From Ceratothoa steindachneri (lineage: Eukaryota > Arthropoda > Malacostraca > Isopoda > Cymothoidae), in the NCBI GenBank assembly GCA_963969495.1, contig OZ018317.1, positions 227,312,738-227,376,737 of the forward strand: a stretch of 64,000 nucleotides of DNA, given 5' to 3'. This document shows, one piece after another, positions 9,114 to 19,788 of the stretch. A model generated the notes under the pieces. The model saw only the letters and a program-made list of their open reading frames with translations. It ran no database searches and was not told the DNA's origin. Both the position numbers and the translations under genes were made by a program. Numbering within the stretch: position 1 is the first letter of the stretch; each line of letters starts with the position of its first letter.

Positions 9114-11843
9114 GTTCTTCTGTTCAACGCGAGGTCCATCCGGAACAAGTTTCTGGAATTAGTGGCCCTCGTAGCAACGGAAGAACCAGATCTGGTGGCC
9201 ATCACGGAGTCGTGGATTCGAACCTCTGTTCGTGACTTTGAGGGCGAATTCGCAATCCCGGGCTACCAGATCTTCCACAAAGACCGGCTGGCGAAGGAGG
9301 GGGGCGGAGTGGTGGTGTACGTGAGAAGTGTATTCACGGCAACGAGCAGCACCACCACCGCCCACCAAGAAGTCCTATGCGTGGACTTGGAGCTGGGTAC
9401 CACCAAGTACAGGACTGTTACAGTTTATAGACCCCCATCCTCGACGGAGGATCAAGACAGGGACCTCTATAATCAACTGAATCAGTTAACTGAATGCAGG
9501 GTGAGTATCGTCATGGGGGACTTCAACACTCACGTTGACTGGGCAACCAGAGAAACCCGCATCGACAACATACGGCTCCTTAACTTCGTAAATGAAGGAT
9601 TCTTCACTCAATGGGTGAGAGAACCAACACGAGGTGCAAACATCCTCGACCTAGTTCTCACATCCGAGGATGACATCATTGAGGAAGTTAGTGTAGATGA
9701 GGAGCTAGGTGGCAGCGACCACCGCCTCATCAGGTTCTGCATTCGAGTCCCAGCTCGCGAAGCAGTAGCTCGTGCTGCAGCCAAGCTGAACTTCAGAAAG
9801 GCAAATTTCGCGGGACTTCGTGCTGGCGTGGCAGCGATAGAGGTGGTAGATAGTGACAACGTCGAGCAACCATGGAAGAATTTCAAAAACTCATTCATGG
9901 CCCTGCAGTCACGATTCATTCCATCAGAACGCGGCCGAGTCGGAGCTACTCAACCCAAGTGGTTCACCCCCGAAATCGGGAGAACCCTACGGAAGAGAAA
10001 AACCGCCTATCGCCAAGCGAAGAACACTGGAGAATTCGAGCACTACAAAAGTCTATGCCGAAGTGTCAAGTCCATGATAAGGGTGGCGAAACGCGCCGAA
10101 GAAGTCCGTGTGGCGAGACTCTGCAAAGAGAGCCCCAAGGAATTCTTCGGATACGTAAACAGCCGTAAGCCGACACGTAGACGGATCGGTCCCTTGGTGA
10201 AAGAGGATGGTGAGCTAGAGCTCAGTGACGAAGCGAATGCGACCATCCTCAACAAGTACTTCTCGTCAGTTTTCACTGAGGAGAAGGACACCACCCCTGA
10301 GCCTCGTGACAAGTACGAAGGCTCAGAGCAATTGGAGAGATTTCACTTCGAAGAGACGACAGTGCGTTCAAAGATCGACGCTTTGAACCGCTACAAGTCG
10401 CCAGGGCCCGATGGCTTCTTACCACGGGTGCTGAAGGAAGTGCGAGATGAGGTCTCCCCACATCTCTGCTCGATCTTCAGGAAATCGCTCGAGACTGGAT
10501 GCGTGCCAAAGGACTGGCGAGACGCGGAAGTCACCCCCATATTCAAAAAGGGTAACGCGAGCGAGCCATCTAACTACCGGCCGATCAGCCTGACGTCGGT
10601 AGTAGGAAAATTGATGGAAAGTATCCTGGTTGACAAAATAACGCAGCACGTCGAGTCCAACCACCTATTGAGGAATTCTCAACACGGGTTCCGGCGGCAC
10701 AGGTCATGCCTAACGAACCTTTTGGAATTCTTCCACTTCGTGTTCAGCGAACACGACCGGGAGAAGGCGGTGGATGTCATCTACCTCGACTTGAAGAAGG
10801 CCTTCGACAAGGTGGTGCCCCACCGCCGATTGCTGAAAAAGGTTCGAGCGCTAGGCATCGCCGGAGCTGTAGGTGACTGGATCGAAAACTGGCTGCATAG
10901 TCGAAGGCAGCGAGTAGTGGTGAACGGGCAAAAGTCCGGTTGGCTACCGGTAACAAGCGGCGTTCCTCAAGGCTCCGTGCTGGGCCCCCTACTCTTCATC
11001 ATCTATGTAAACGACATAGATGATGGCATAACTGCGAGGATTTCCAAATTTGCCGACGATACCAAACTAGGTATGAACGTGGCAGACGCGGAAAACGTCG
11101 AGAGACTCCAAGCCGACTTGAGGAAACTCGGGGAGTGGTCAGACAAATGGCAAATGCCGTTCAATGTCGAAAAGTGCAAGGTGATGCACATCGGCCACAG
11201 AAATCCCCAAGCCGTCTACAGCCTCAAAAACTCGGCGCTCGAGAGCACAGACATGGAAAAAGACTTGGGAGTCGTGATCACCAGCGACCTCAAGTTTTCC
11301 AAGCAGTGCATCGAGGCGGAGAAGAAAGCCCAGAGAATCTTGGGGTATATCAAGCGACAGTTTGGGTATCGGAACAGGGAAATCGTTCTCACTCTCTTTA
11401 ATTCCCTGGTCCGACCTCACCTGGAGTACGCAGTCCAGTTTTGGAGTCCATCCCTTCGGAAGGACATCGCCCGACTGGAGCGAGTACAAGCCAGGGCGAC
11501 CAAACTGATCCCCTCGATCAGGCACAAAAGTTACGAAGCCCGCCTAGAAGAACTAAACCTCTTCTCACTGGAAACCCGAAGACGGCGCGGTCAATTAATC
11601 GAGGTCTTCAAAATCCTCCGAGGTATTGACCACGTAGGCAACGGGGACATGTTCCAACTAAGCGAGGGCGTAACGAGAAACCACGGCTACAAAATTGAGC
11701 TGCCGCGTTATCACCGGGACAGATGCGGGAACTTCTTCAGTTACAGTATCTGCAACGAGTGGAACGCGCTTCCGCCAGAAGTCGTGAACAGCGACTCTGT
11801 GGAGCAGTTCAAAAGGCGCCTGGATAAAGTCCTGGTTCGCTGA
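9066..11843 (+). CDS. ORF2 of element 2: endonuclease-reverse transcriptase
   Basis: Open in the -1 frame relative to ORF1 from about 9006 to a TGA at 11841-11843. I begin at the proposed slip site because no ATG lies before the endonuclease. Numbering from the GTG at 9162: endonuclease E16 (AITESW), D120/N122 (MGDFN), S185-D186-H187. The RT runs from about residue 400 (YKSPGPDGF), with D543 (YLDLKKAFD), GVPQGS at 600-605 and active site F630-A-D-D633. The thumb and a C-terminal tail follow (RHKSYEARLEELNLFSLETRRRRGQ). There is no RNase H. All catalytic residues I can check are present. The product would cut target DNA and copy the element RNA in the nucleus. If frameshifting occurs, it would be made as an ORF1-ORF2 fusion. 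Confidence 0.9.
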   Translation, partial: GKRSNLGRPPAGNSLKVLLFNARSIRNKFLELVALVATEEPDLVAITESWIRTSVRDFEGEFAIPGYQIFHKDRLAKEGGGVVVYVRSVFTATSSTTTAHQEVLCVDLELGTTKYRTVTVYRPPSSTEDQDRDLYNQLNQLTECRVSIVMGDFNTHVDWATRETRIDNIRLLNFVNEGFFTQWVREPTRGANILDLVLTSEDDIIEEVSVDEELGGSDHRLIRFCIRVPAREAVARAAAKLNFRKANFAGLRAGVAAIEVVDSDNVEQPWKNFKNSFMALQSRFIPSERGRVGATQPKWFTPEIGRTLRKRKTAYRQAKNTGEFEHYKSLCRSVKSMIRVAKRAEEVRVARLCKESPKEFFGYVNSRKPTRRRIGPLVKEDGELELSDEANATILNKYFSSVFTEEKDTTPEPRDKYEGSEQLERFHFEETTVRSKIDALNRYKSPGPDGFLPRVLKEVRDEVSPHLCSIFRKSLETGCVPKDWRDAEVTPIFKKGNASEPSNYRPISLTSVVGKLMESILVDKITQHVESNHLLRNSQHGFRRHRSCLTNLLEFFHFVFSEHDREKAVDVIYLDLKKAFDKVVPHRRLLKKVRALGIAGAVGDWIENWLHSRRQRVVVNGQKSGWLPVTSGVPQGSVLGPLLFIIYVNDIDDGITARISKFADDTKLGMNVADAENVERLQADLRKLGEWSDKWQMPFNVEKCKVMHIGHRNPQAVYSLKNSALESTDMEKDLGVVITSDLKFSKQCIEAEKKAQRILGYIKRQFGYRNREIVLTLFNSLVRPHLEYAVQFWSPSLRKDIARLERVQARATKLIPSIRHKSYEARLEELNLFSLETRRRRGQLIEVFKILRGIDHVGNGDMFQLSEGVTRNHGYKIELPRYHRDRCGNFFSYSICNEWNALPPEVVNSDSVEQFKRRLDKVLVR

Positions 11844-11850
11844 CAGGCTC

Positions 11851-11867
11851 ACGAGTCCCTGACTCGT
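11851..11867 (+). promoter_or_regulatory. small perfect hairpin after ORF2 stop, element 2
   Basis: ACGAGTC (11851-11857) and GACTCGT (11861-11867), a 7-bp stem with loop CCT, eight bases after the stop codon and just before the larger 3' hairpin. No clear equivalent was found in elements 1 or 3. Confidence 0.5.
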
Positions 11868-11870
11868 AAC

Positions 11871-11912
11871 AAGTACCCTCTCGTATGGACCGTAAGGTCT
11901 TCTAGGGTACTT
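11871..11912 (+). promoter_or_regulatory. 3' UTR hairpin with GUAA tetraloop, element 2
   Basis: Lower stem AAGTACCCT (11871-11879) with AGGGTACTT (11904-11912), 9 perfect pairs. Internal loop of 7 and 3 nt. Upper stem GGACC (11887-11891) with GGTCT (11896-11900), capped by GTAA (11892-11895). The U-G pair of element 1 is a C-G pair here. Confidence 0.78.
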
Positions 11913-11932
11913 CTTTTCCTTGTGACTCCTTG

Positions 11933-11991
<59 letters not shown>
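11913..11991 (+). repeat. terminal CTCCTTGTGA repeats and (CT)n tail, element 2
   Basis: About two decamers, then roughly 55 bases of CT. Element 3 begins immediately to the right. Confidence 0.88.
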
Positions 11992-11994
<3 letters not shown>

Positions 11995-12002
11995 CTTATA
12001 TC

Positions 12003-13700
12003 AATAGAAATAGGCAAATGAGAAGCGGGATTGGCCCCTTGAAAAACCAGTTGGGTGAAATTATTTCAGATGATATGGGTATGGCTAATATCTTAAACGA
12101 GTTTTTTAGTTCAGTCTTCACCTTAGGATATACTAATAACGATAACAACGAGTCTATACAGGTCAGACACCCATCACTAAGGAGCCTGGAAGTAAATCCG
12201 CAACTAGTAATTGATAAATTAAAGAAAATGAACTCGTACAAGACTCCTGGTCATGATAAATTTTACCCTAGAATCTTAAAACATGTCCATAATGAGTTAG
12301 CAGAGTCACTTGCTCTCATTTTTAACAAATCTCTCGAGCATGGGGTCGTCCCTGATGATTGGAGGAAAGCTAACGTCACACCTATCTTTAAGAACGGATG
12401 TAAAAACCAGGCCAGTAATTACAGACCCATTAGCTTAACCTCAATAGTTGGAAAGTTGCTCGAAACGATCATTAGAGACAAGCTAGTAGAGTTCCTCGAA
12501 AACAATAACCTTATACGTGATAGCCAGCATGGTTTTAGGTCTAAGAGATCGTGCTTAACAAACCTAATTGACTTTTACCATAACCTTTTCAACCTATATA
12601 ACGATACTAAATCATTAGATATAATTTACCTAGATTTCAAAAAGGCATTTGACAAAATTCCACATCAGAAACTCATGAACAAAGTGCGTACGCTAGGAAT
12701 TAACGGTAATATATACGGATGGATTAGTAGCTGGTTAAAAAACAGGAAGCAGAGAGTGATAATAAATGGCGTGGAATCGGACTGGGTATCTGTTACCAGC
12801 GGTGTTCCCCAGGGATCAGTCCTGGGGCCTATTTTATTTACTATATACATCAATGACATAGACGTTGGAATAAATAATATCATATCTAAATTTGCAGATG
12901 ACACGAAAATAGGTAACTCAGTACTATGCGAAGATGACAGGGCTAGCCTGCAGGCTGATATAAATAAAATTACCGAATGGTCTGAGAAATGGCAAATGCC
13001 ATTTAATATCGACAAATGCCAAATCCTTCAGTGCGGAACAAAAAACAAAAAATACACCTATACAATGCAAGGCGGCTTAATAAACACAACCCCGCAGGTT
13101 AAAGATTTAGGAGTAATAATTACAGAAAACTTGAAAACATCAAACCAATGCGCAGCTGCTGCAAACAAAGCTAACACAGCACTAGGATTTATAAAAAGAA
13201 ACTTTACTTATAAAAGCGAGGAGATAATTATGCCACTATATAAAAGTATTGTCAGGCCCCATCTCGAATACGCTGTACAGTTCTGGGCCCCTTACTTAAT
13301 AAAAGACATAGATAAATTAGAAGCTGTACAACACAGAGCGACAAAACTTATCCCGTCAGTACGTAACAAACCTTACCACGAGAGGCTAAAAAAACTCAAT
13401 CTATTTTCCGTCAGAAAACGAAGACTAAGGGGGCAGCTTATAGAGTGCTTCAAAATACTTAAAGGATTTAACAACGTTAATGCCAATAACTTGTTCACAC
13501 TGACAGGGGAGTGTCCCACCCGTGGACATGATTCAAAACTTCAGGGTAAAAGAGCCACTATGGATGTAATAAAAAACTTCTTCACTTACTCGATTATTAA
13601 TGATTGGAATAATTTGCCAAACGCAGTAGTGGACAGCAGAACTATAGATTCATTTAAAATGAGATTAGACAAACACTTAACAAATATTGGAATTGTTTAG
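12003..13700 (+). CDS. ORF2 C-terminal two-thirds of element 3 (RT), partial
   Basis: About 565 codons without a stop, ending in TAG at 13698-13700. It contains YKTPGHDKFYPRIL, YRPISLTS, IIYLDFKKAFDK, GVPQGSVLGP and the active-site KFADDTKIG, then thumb and tail. The endonuclease and the N-terminal part are missing through 5' truncation. An in-frame ATG exists at 12018, but translation from it is unlikely to matter. The intact frame in a truncated copy suggests a fairly recent insertion, or that the source was intact and little time has passed. Confidence 0.88.
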   Translation, partial: NRNRQMRSGIGPLKNQLGEIISDDMGMANILNEFFSSVFTLGYTNNDNNESIQVRHPSLRSLEVNPQLVIDKLKKMNSYKTPGHDKFYPRILKHVHNELAESLALIFNKSLEHGVVPDDWRKANVTPIFKNGCKNQASNYRPISLTSIVGKLLETIIRDKLVEFLENNNLIRDSQHGFRSKRSCLTNLIDFYHNLFNLYNDTKSLDIIYLDFKKAFDKIPHQKLMNKVRTLGINGNIYGWISSWLKNRKQRVIINGVESDWVSVTSGVPQGSVLGPILFTIYINDIDVGINNIISKFADDTKIGNSVLCEDDRASLQADINKITEWSEKWQMPFNIDKCQILQCGTKNKKYTYTMQGGLINTTPQVKDLGVIITENLKTSNQCAAAANKANTALGFIKRNFTYKSEEIIMPLYKSIVRPHLEYAVQFWAPYLIKDIDKLEAVQHRATKLIPSVRNKPYHERLKKLNLFSVRKRRLRGQLIECFKILKGFNNVNANNLFTLTGECPTRGHDSKLQGKRATMDVIKNFFTYSIINDWNNLPNAVVDSRTIDSFKMRLDKHLTNIGIV

Positions 13701-13957
13701 CATAAGCTACAAAATAAAATAATATTACAAAAATATAACTCTTTCAGGTTTATGTAAGTGGTTTTCATATTCATTTCATTTAATTACTATTCAATGCAAA
13801 TTTCCTTCAGGTACTGTCTTCTTACACCTGCAAGGTACTTTTCCCAAATTATTTCATGTACGGCTTTTGCCGGAGGGAGTGGAGGGTGGGGAGAGCCTAA
13901 AACTTTTCTATCCTTTACTTCTACTATTCTATGTGTAAGTGGCAGTAGATTTAAGGC
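13701..13957 (+). other. 3' UTR of element 3
   Basis: About 255 bases, AT-rich at first, then a short G-rich patch near 13870-13895. No coding. It leads into the terminal hairpin. Confidence 0.7.
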
Positions 13958-13997
13958 CAGATCACCTTAGTCTGGGCCGTAAGGCCCGTGTGATCTG
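13958..13997 (+). promoter_or_regulatory. 3' UTR hairpin with GUAA tetraloop, element 3
   Basis: Lower stem CAGATCAC (13958-13965) with GTGATCTG (13990-13997), 8 perfect pairs. Internal loop of 8 and 2 nt. Upper stem GGGCC (13974-13978) with GGCCC (13983-13987), loop GTAA (13979-13982). The fold and position match elements 1 and 2, but most stem bases are different, so the pairing itself is conserved. Confidence 0.8.
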
Positions 13998-14566
13998 TGT
14001 ATCTATGTAACTCTATGTAACTCTATGTAACTCTATGTAACTCTATGTAACTCTATGTAACTCTATGTAACTCTATGTAACTCTATGTAACTCTATGTAA
14101 CTCTATGTAACTATGTAACTCTATGTAACTCTATGTAACTCTATGTAACTCTATGTAACTCTATGTAACTCTATGTAACTCTATGTAACTCTATGTAACT
14201 CTATGTAACTCTATGTAACTCTATGTAACTCTATGTAACTCTATGTAACTCTATGTAACTCTATGTAACTCTATGTAACTCAATGTAACTCTATGTAACT
14301 CTATGTAACTCAATGTAACTCAATGTAACTCAATGTAACTCAATGTAACTCAATGTAACTCTCTGTAACTCTCTGTAACTCTCTGTAACTCTCTGTAACT
14401 CTCTGTAACTCTCTGTAACTCTCTGTAACTCTATGTAACTCTCTGTAACTCTCTGTAACTCTCTGTAACTCTCTGTAACTCTCTGTAACTCTCTGTAACT
14501 CTATGTAACTCTATGTAACTCTCTGTAACTCTCTGTAACTCTCTGTAACTCTCTGTAACTCTCTGT

Positions 14567-14570
<4 letters not shown>
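13998..14570 (+). repeat. long 10-nt terminal repeat array, CTCTATGTAA and variants
   Basis: About 57 tandem decamers. The first half is almost all CTCTATGTAA with one short unit near 14105. CTCAATGTAA appears at about 14279-14350, and CTCTCTGTAA dominates from 14360 on. Variants occur in blocks, as expected from slippage and block duplication. The array then passes into (CT)n and (AT)n. Confidence 0.95.
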
Positions 14571-15063
<493 letters not shown>

Positions 15064-15720
15064 AATGTTGTTGAGTTTAATCGCTTCTCTTAATAAAGGC
15101 TACATTTTTATCTCTTAAGACATTATGAACTTTCCCAAATGCACAAAAGACCCCTCGAGGAAATTACTTACTTCCCTATCTTAGTCAAGCTGTTTAGTTC
15201 AGAAGAAAAGGCCATTTATTTTTTTCGTGATCAACAATTTTTCGTGCTTAGCTTTCATTCTTTGAATGTCTGTCTGCTTTAAATGGCTTGGGCATGCATG
15301 GTCGTCAGCAGTGAGAATTATCTAGAAGAAAATCTTTGCGGCGTAAGTACTAAAAAATCCGTCCGTGCTAGTTCATTTTATCTAAATTCCGTGGGATGAG
15401 GCCCTGATATCGTTTATCCCTCTTGCATTGGAGAGTAAGCGTATTAAATGAATGCGTAGCAACATAAAACAAGACCAACACACCAACCCGAAAAGAAGAA
15501 CAAGCATTTTGAACCCCGTGATCGTTACATAATCCCTAGCGACACCTTTCTTCACATTCAAGAGCTTGAATCCTGTTCCACCAGCATTACAAGCACACCA
15601 GTCAGTCAGTTACTCACGGGCGTAGAGTACACTTTACTCCAAAGGCCCAGAAAGACCTTTGGTCGCATAATGGGCTACGTTCCGCCTTTAACTCGTGCAT
15701 ATCTTATCGAAGCTTGAACT
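15064..15720. other. no recognisable feature
   Basis: Mixed-composition sequence without a long frame, repeat or RNA-like fold that I can support. Confidence 0.5.
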
Positions 15721-15989
15721 TTCTATTTGCTTTATTCACGAGAAATGTTCAGAAGGCATCTTCTCAGATGCCTGAAAAATGGCCAGCATACATGTTTTTC
15801 TCATTCTCAGGAGGGATCACTCCTTTCCGGCTGGTTTTCACCCAACTTACTCAACCTATCGCATATGCAACTTGGTGCAGAAAAAAATGTTAGTTTAGTC
15901 TATTTCTTAGATTTGTTACTCGTCTCCTCGTTATGTTCTAGATAGAGTTCTCTGCTGCCAATCCTGAATAACTTATCAATGCATTTCTT

Positions 15990-16420
15990 CCTAGACAGCA
16001 CTTCGCCTGGGTATTTTTCTATCAGGTGAAGGTATACGATACCGCATGGAAATCTAGCATCATGGAAACCCTCCATATATTGTGTGCAAGAATACGCCTC
16101 GTAATATCTTTGCCTAAGTTCATACGAGATCGTCGTATCCGCTTACGTAAAGAGGAGAACCCTGATTATGCTCGATGCGCAAGAGGAGAATATGCCTCAA
16201 GGAATTGCATTCATTGCAACTCTCCACTCTGAGTCAACTCAAACCTTATTCCCTCGTCCGGACAAATATTTTTTTCACTACGATCTAAAATTTTTGGGCT
16301 CTTTTCTTTCGGACCAGATCGATTGAACACACACTGCACCGTTGATCTCGATCGGAGGAAACTCAAAGATTTCTATTTTCATTAGTTAAAACGAAGATCG
16401 TGTCACCATCAAATATACGA
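15990..16420 (+). pseudogene. I-like LINE reverse transcriptase fragment
   Basis: The stretch KVYDTAWKSSIMETLHILCA followed by LPKFIRDRRIRLR (16026-16145) matches, in order, the RT segment KAYDTAWRYGIMETLHTMGA, then FISEFLRDRRFRVR, of the RNase H-bearing LINE copies on the - strand further right. A later KFLGSFL piece near 16290 fits the downstream RT segment. Upstream frames (15727-15945) may be more of the same, but I cannot align them. Orientation is +, opposite to copies A-E. It is heavily decayed. Confidence 0.6.
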
Positions 16421-16429
16421 GATTCTCCC

Positions 16430-17140
16430 TAACCTGCTCTTGAATGGGACTCTCTTTGACGTGAATGAAGCACCGATTCTTTGCTCTTGAATTCGACAAA
16501 AGTCTAACATGCTAGGCGCATATACGCAGCTTTATCTTTTCTTATAATTCTGCCATGAAAATTCTTTCAATCTGCGTCATTCATCACATTGGTTGCTAAT
16601 AGAGTTAGCATCCTACATTTTTATCTCTGCTTTGTTCACTCTAATCGAGACACCTCGTGTCAGTATCTGTCTTTTATATCTGTAATTCTATGCAAAAGTT
16701 TGATTTGTTCCACCACATGCCTGCCTCCTGTGTGGTGACCGGTGACTTATATAAGACCTATGAGTAGGTATAAAGATTTCTTTTCACGCGAAAGAGACAC
16801 TACTCTTATTTTATCGTGCGCAGCGGTTGATAAGCTCAGATGCAGAGCTTCAGCATCTGTTTGAGGCGTTTATGCTAACAAGAGTAAACAACCATACCTT
16901 ATACTTTTCTGTTTAGTGTTAGAAATGTTCTTCAAAAGTTTGATGTAATTCGTGGACAGCCATGGTTCTGCATAGGGAGGTCAATTTGAAGGATATAATC
17001 TTTGAATGTTCGTCAACAGGCTTTTGTCCACATAACCTCTAGAATGACAAAATATTCCCCTCCTATTCTCTGGAGTATATTACGAGCCACACTGTAGCCT
17101 TGAAGGTCTTCAGAGATTGCTCAAGTTCGAATGATTTGTT
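16430..17140. other. no recognisable feature
   Basis: AT-leaning sequence without a supported gene or repeat. Confidence 0.5.
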
Positions 17141-17149
17141 TGGCGATGT

Positions 17150-17236
17150 CTGGGAAGCTGCGAGGTCTGGGGAGCTGCGAGGTCTTGGGAGCTGCGAGGT
17201 CTGGGGAGCTGCAAGGTTTGGGGAGCTGTGAGGACA
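17150..17236. repeat. tandem repeat, unit about 18 bp
   Basis: Roughly five imperfect units of GGGAGCTGCGAGGTCTGG, with drift in the last two. A short minisatellite of no known function. Confidence 0.8.
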
Positions 17237-17339
17237 GATCTTCTAAGTAAGGTAGTTAAGGAAATCGGCTGACAACTAATAGTGGGTGTAGAGTCCTGCA
17301 GACATAAGTGCGGCTTTCCAATGACCACCTCCTGAATTG

Positions 17340-18250
17340 AGACCTTAACTTGATATATAACCGTCCCTATAGAGCATGAGGCAGTCTGGGAAGATTAACT
17401 GGGGAATAACGTGGCCCCTAGCTACTTACCAACTAAAACACCATAATGTGGAGACAGAAAGTGAGGGATTGATTTGCGAGTTCACCATCTGGGTCTAACG
17501 TCAGTTTTCTCCTCTGAGTAGAACAAAACCATCTCAGGGTTTAAGGAATACGTCAATTTCTATACCAGGCTCCCAGAAGGATCGTTCCCCTTGTCCTTCA
17601 TATTCTGCCACAAAATCATTCCATTTCACTTTTTGTACGAGTATTAGCGGATTTCATCATTGAATAACTAGTTGTCTGAGGAGAGACCGACACTCCCTTG
17701 CCCCTGGCTATGAACCTCCTCGACTAGCTGGGATCGTTTTCAATAAGCTCCTCGATCTCAGAAAAACAAATCTGGGAATCCTTTTGTATCAGAACGCTTA
17801 GAGTGAGGTTTTCAAGCTGCCTTATCCTCATAATCTCAACCTAACCAGCCCAACTCTTTCCTTATCCTTTGCACGATCCTCATATTGATACTAAATATGA
17901 GGATTAGAGCTCCCGTCATGAATCACAAGCAGCACAGCTTTCTTTTTCCAAATTTTAGAGGATTGAATTCAGCCATATTATTATTTCCTACAAAGACGAT
18001 GCACAACTAAATTTACTATAATAGGAAGGGAAGAAAAAAAAACCGACGCCAAACAGCACGCAGGCGTGGAATTCAAAATTACCAAAGGCAACCAACCAAC
18101 TACCCACTTCACTGTATTTAATAATCATTAGCAAAGTTTCTTACCTTGTCTTTATAAACTTTCTTTTAACATTTTCTCTACTTACTTCTGATGGAGGATG
18201 CTCTAAAATGTTTCAAACCTTAGGTATTTAATAATAAATTTCCCTCTCTC
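17340..18250. other. no recognisable feature
   Basis: No frame above about 60 codons and no repeat that I can support. Confidence 0.5.
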
Positions 18251-18257
18251 TTTCTTC

Positions 18258-18660
18258 TTAGGCCATCATAATATCTTGGGCATAGTTAATATACAGAGGA
18301 AGTTCTTTACGGATTATTTTATTATAAAGACTTTCTTCTTTCTTCCCATTTACGTTCAACGTGTCTCTCGAGCTTTTGGCCTTTGAATAATGAGTTTCAA
18401 ATTCGGCAAAATGAAGACAAAAATGAAATGAATTGCTTAGATAAAGCGCCAACAATGGTTGATTTATTTCTACGAGGGCGATTTCCAAAGTAATTCATTA
18501 TTCTACTATTAATGGCTATATGGTAGTGAGTTACATCTTTTATATTATTGAAAAAATATTTTTCTATTTGAAAAAATTCATCGGTAAAATGATTAATCGT
18601 TTGTGCCTTAATTTCCCACGAGTAAAATCCAAATAATAATAATATAGACAACTATCATCA
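18258..18660 (-). other. possible decayed exon or chance frames
   Basis: Two overlapping - strand frames (76 and 84 codons) contain runs such as FQIEKYFFNNIKDVTHYHIA and FAEFETHYSKAKSSRD. A GGTAAGAAAG donor-like site lies just outside on the - strand near 18677. No family is recognised, and AT-rich sequence can give such frames by chance. Confidence 0.18.
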
Positions 18661-18978
18661 TAAGCCTCTTTCTTACCTTTTGCCATAAACATTGAACGTC
18701 GGCCCATATAAACATATATGAGTTTGCTTCACCACCCACATTTCAAAAATGAGTTGTTGTTAGATTCCAGAACAATGTAACCTACCTACTCTTATTGGCC
18801 TTTTACTATCTGCGTCTGAAAATCTTAAACAGTCTTGCCTCACTCAAGCCTTTCCTACAAAGAAAGGAAGTAGGGATATTTTGTGTAGTCACTTTGCATT
18901 CCTAGTATTAAAGACACAACCGGAAATTCAAAACTATTCTGAAATAGGAAGAAATGTAACAAATTTAATTTAAATATA

Positions 18979-18980
<2 letters not shown>

Positions 18981-19040
<60 letters not shown>
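18981..19040. repeat. (AT)n microsatellite
   Basis: About 60 bases of nearly pure AT dinucleotide. Confidence 0.95.
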
Positions 19041-19041
<1 letters not shown>

Positions 19042-19389
19042 AGATGCCAGTTTAGGGTATTTAAATGCAAATTATTTGAAAATGAGATTAGGCGAGTGTT
19101 TTATATTAAGAAACTATAATATTCTACAGGAAAATCATTTCTTTATTTAAATGAATGTAATTTATGCATTTCTTGAGATCTCCACAAATCTCCCATTTAT
19201 GAAGTATTTAGGGTTTCATAATTCCCAATTAATTGAACAGAGTTTGCAACTGGAACAGATGCAAATTTATTTCCTATATATAAATGGACAGAATGTCTCC
19301 ACTCTTTGTAATATACCCCCATCGTATTTTCGTAAAAGGAGAAAAAAAAAACTTTCAAAACTATCTCTGCTGTTGTACCAGGAATAGGT

Positions 19390-19786
19390 TGTTTGTGGAG
19401 CTAGTAAATTACTTTTACTAAGTTTGAACCAAGTAACTGAGAGACTTTTGATAGACCTACGTAGGTCTGGTCAACTCTTTCAGTTGAGTTTGAGTTTGAT
19501 TTAAAGGATTACGTTGGCTAACTTCTAAACTTAAACATACATAATAAAGTGTCCATTTCTCCATATTCTTCATCACTCTTTAAACCTATCTATATTAACT
19601 GTTAATACTGATATGGGTAAATCTCCACCGTGAGAGAATTGGTCGTCTGCCAGAAGGAAGATGAGGATAAACTTTGTTGCTCGTTTTTTCCTGTGCACTC
19701 CTGAAATAAAATGACAGGCAGAAATCACAGCAAAAATATGCATATGATCTATATATTAAAATGATAAATTAAGACATCAATAAATG
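19390..19786. other. no recognisable feature; left flank of Tc1 element
   Basis: AT-rich, with no supported coding. It ends at the TA target dinucleotide (19787-19788) of the Tc1 insertion. Confidence 0.5.
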
Positions 19787-19788
19787 TA

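Larger units (their letters stand above)
7376..11991 (+). mobile_element. element 2: near-complete CR1/L2-like non-LTR retrotransposon
   Basis: Layout: a long GC-rich 5' leader (left edge uncertain, about 7333-7400), ORF1 (7945-9084), ORF2 in the -1 frame overlapping the ORF1 end (to 11843), a 3' UTR with hairpins, terminal CTCCTTGTGA repeats and a (CT)n tail. Both ORFs are free of stops and frameshifts and the known catalytic motifs are present, so it may be a recent, perhaps active copy. One in-frame codon gain separates it from its sister (KVVPHRR for KVPHRR). No target-site duplication could be identified because the right flank is another element. Confidence 0.85.
12000..14570 (+). mobile_element. 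element 3: 5'-truncated CR1/L2-like retrotransposon, AT-rich lineage
   Basis: It starts inside ORF2, at a point corresponding to the linker before the RT of element 2 (IGPL motif shared), directly after the (CT)n tail of element 2. It keeps the complete RT C-terminal part, a 3' UTR with a GUAA hairpin, and a very long 10-nt terminal repeat array. Codon use is much more AT-rich than in elements 1 and 2, so it belongs to a separate lineage of the same clade. 5' truncation is the usual result of incomplete reverse transcription. Confidence 0.88.
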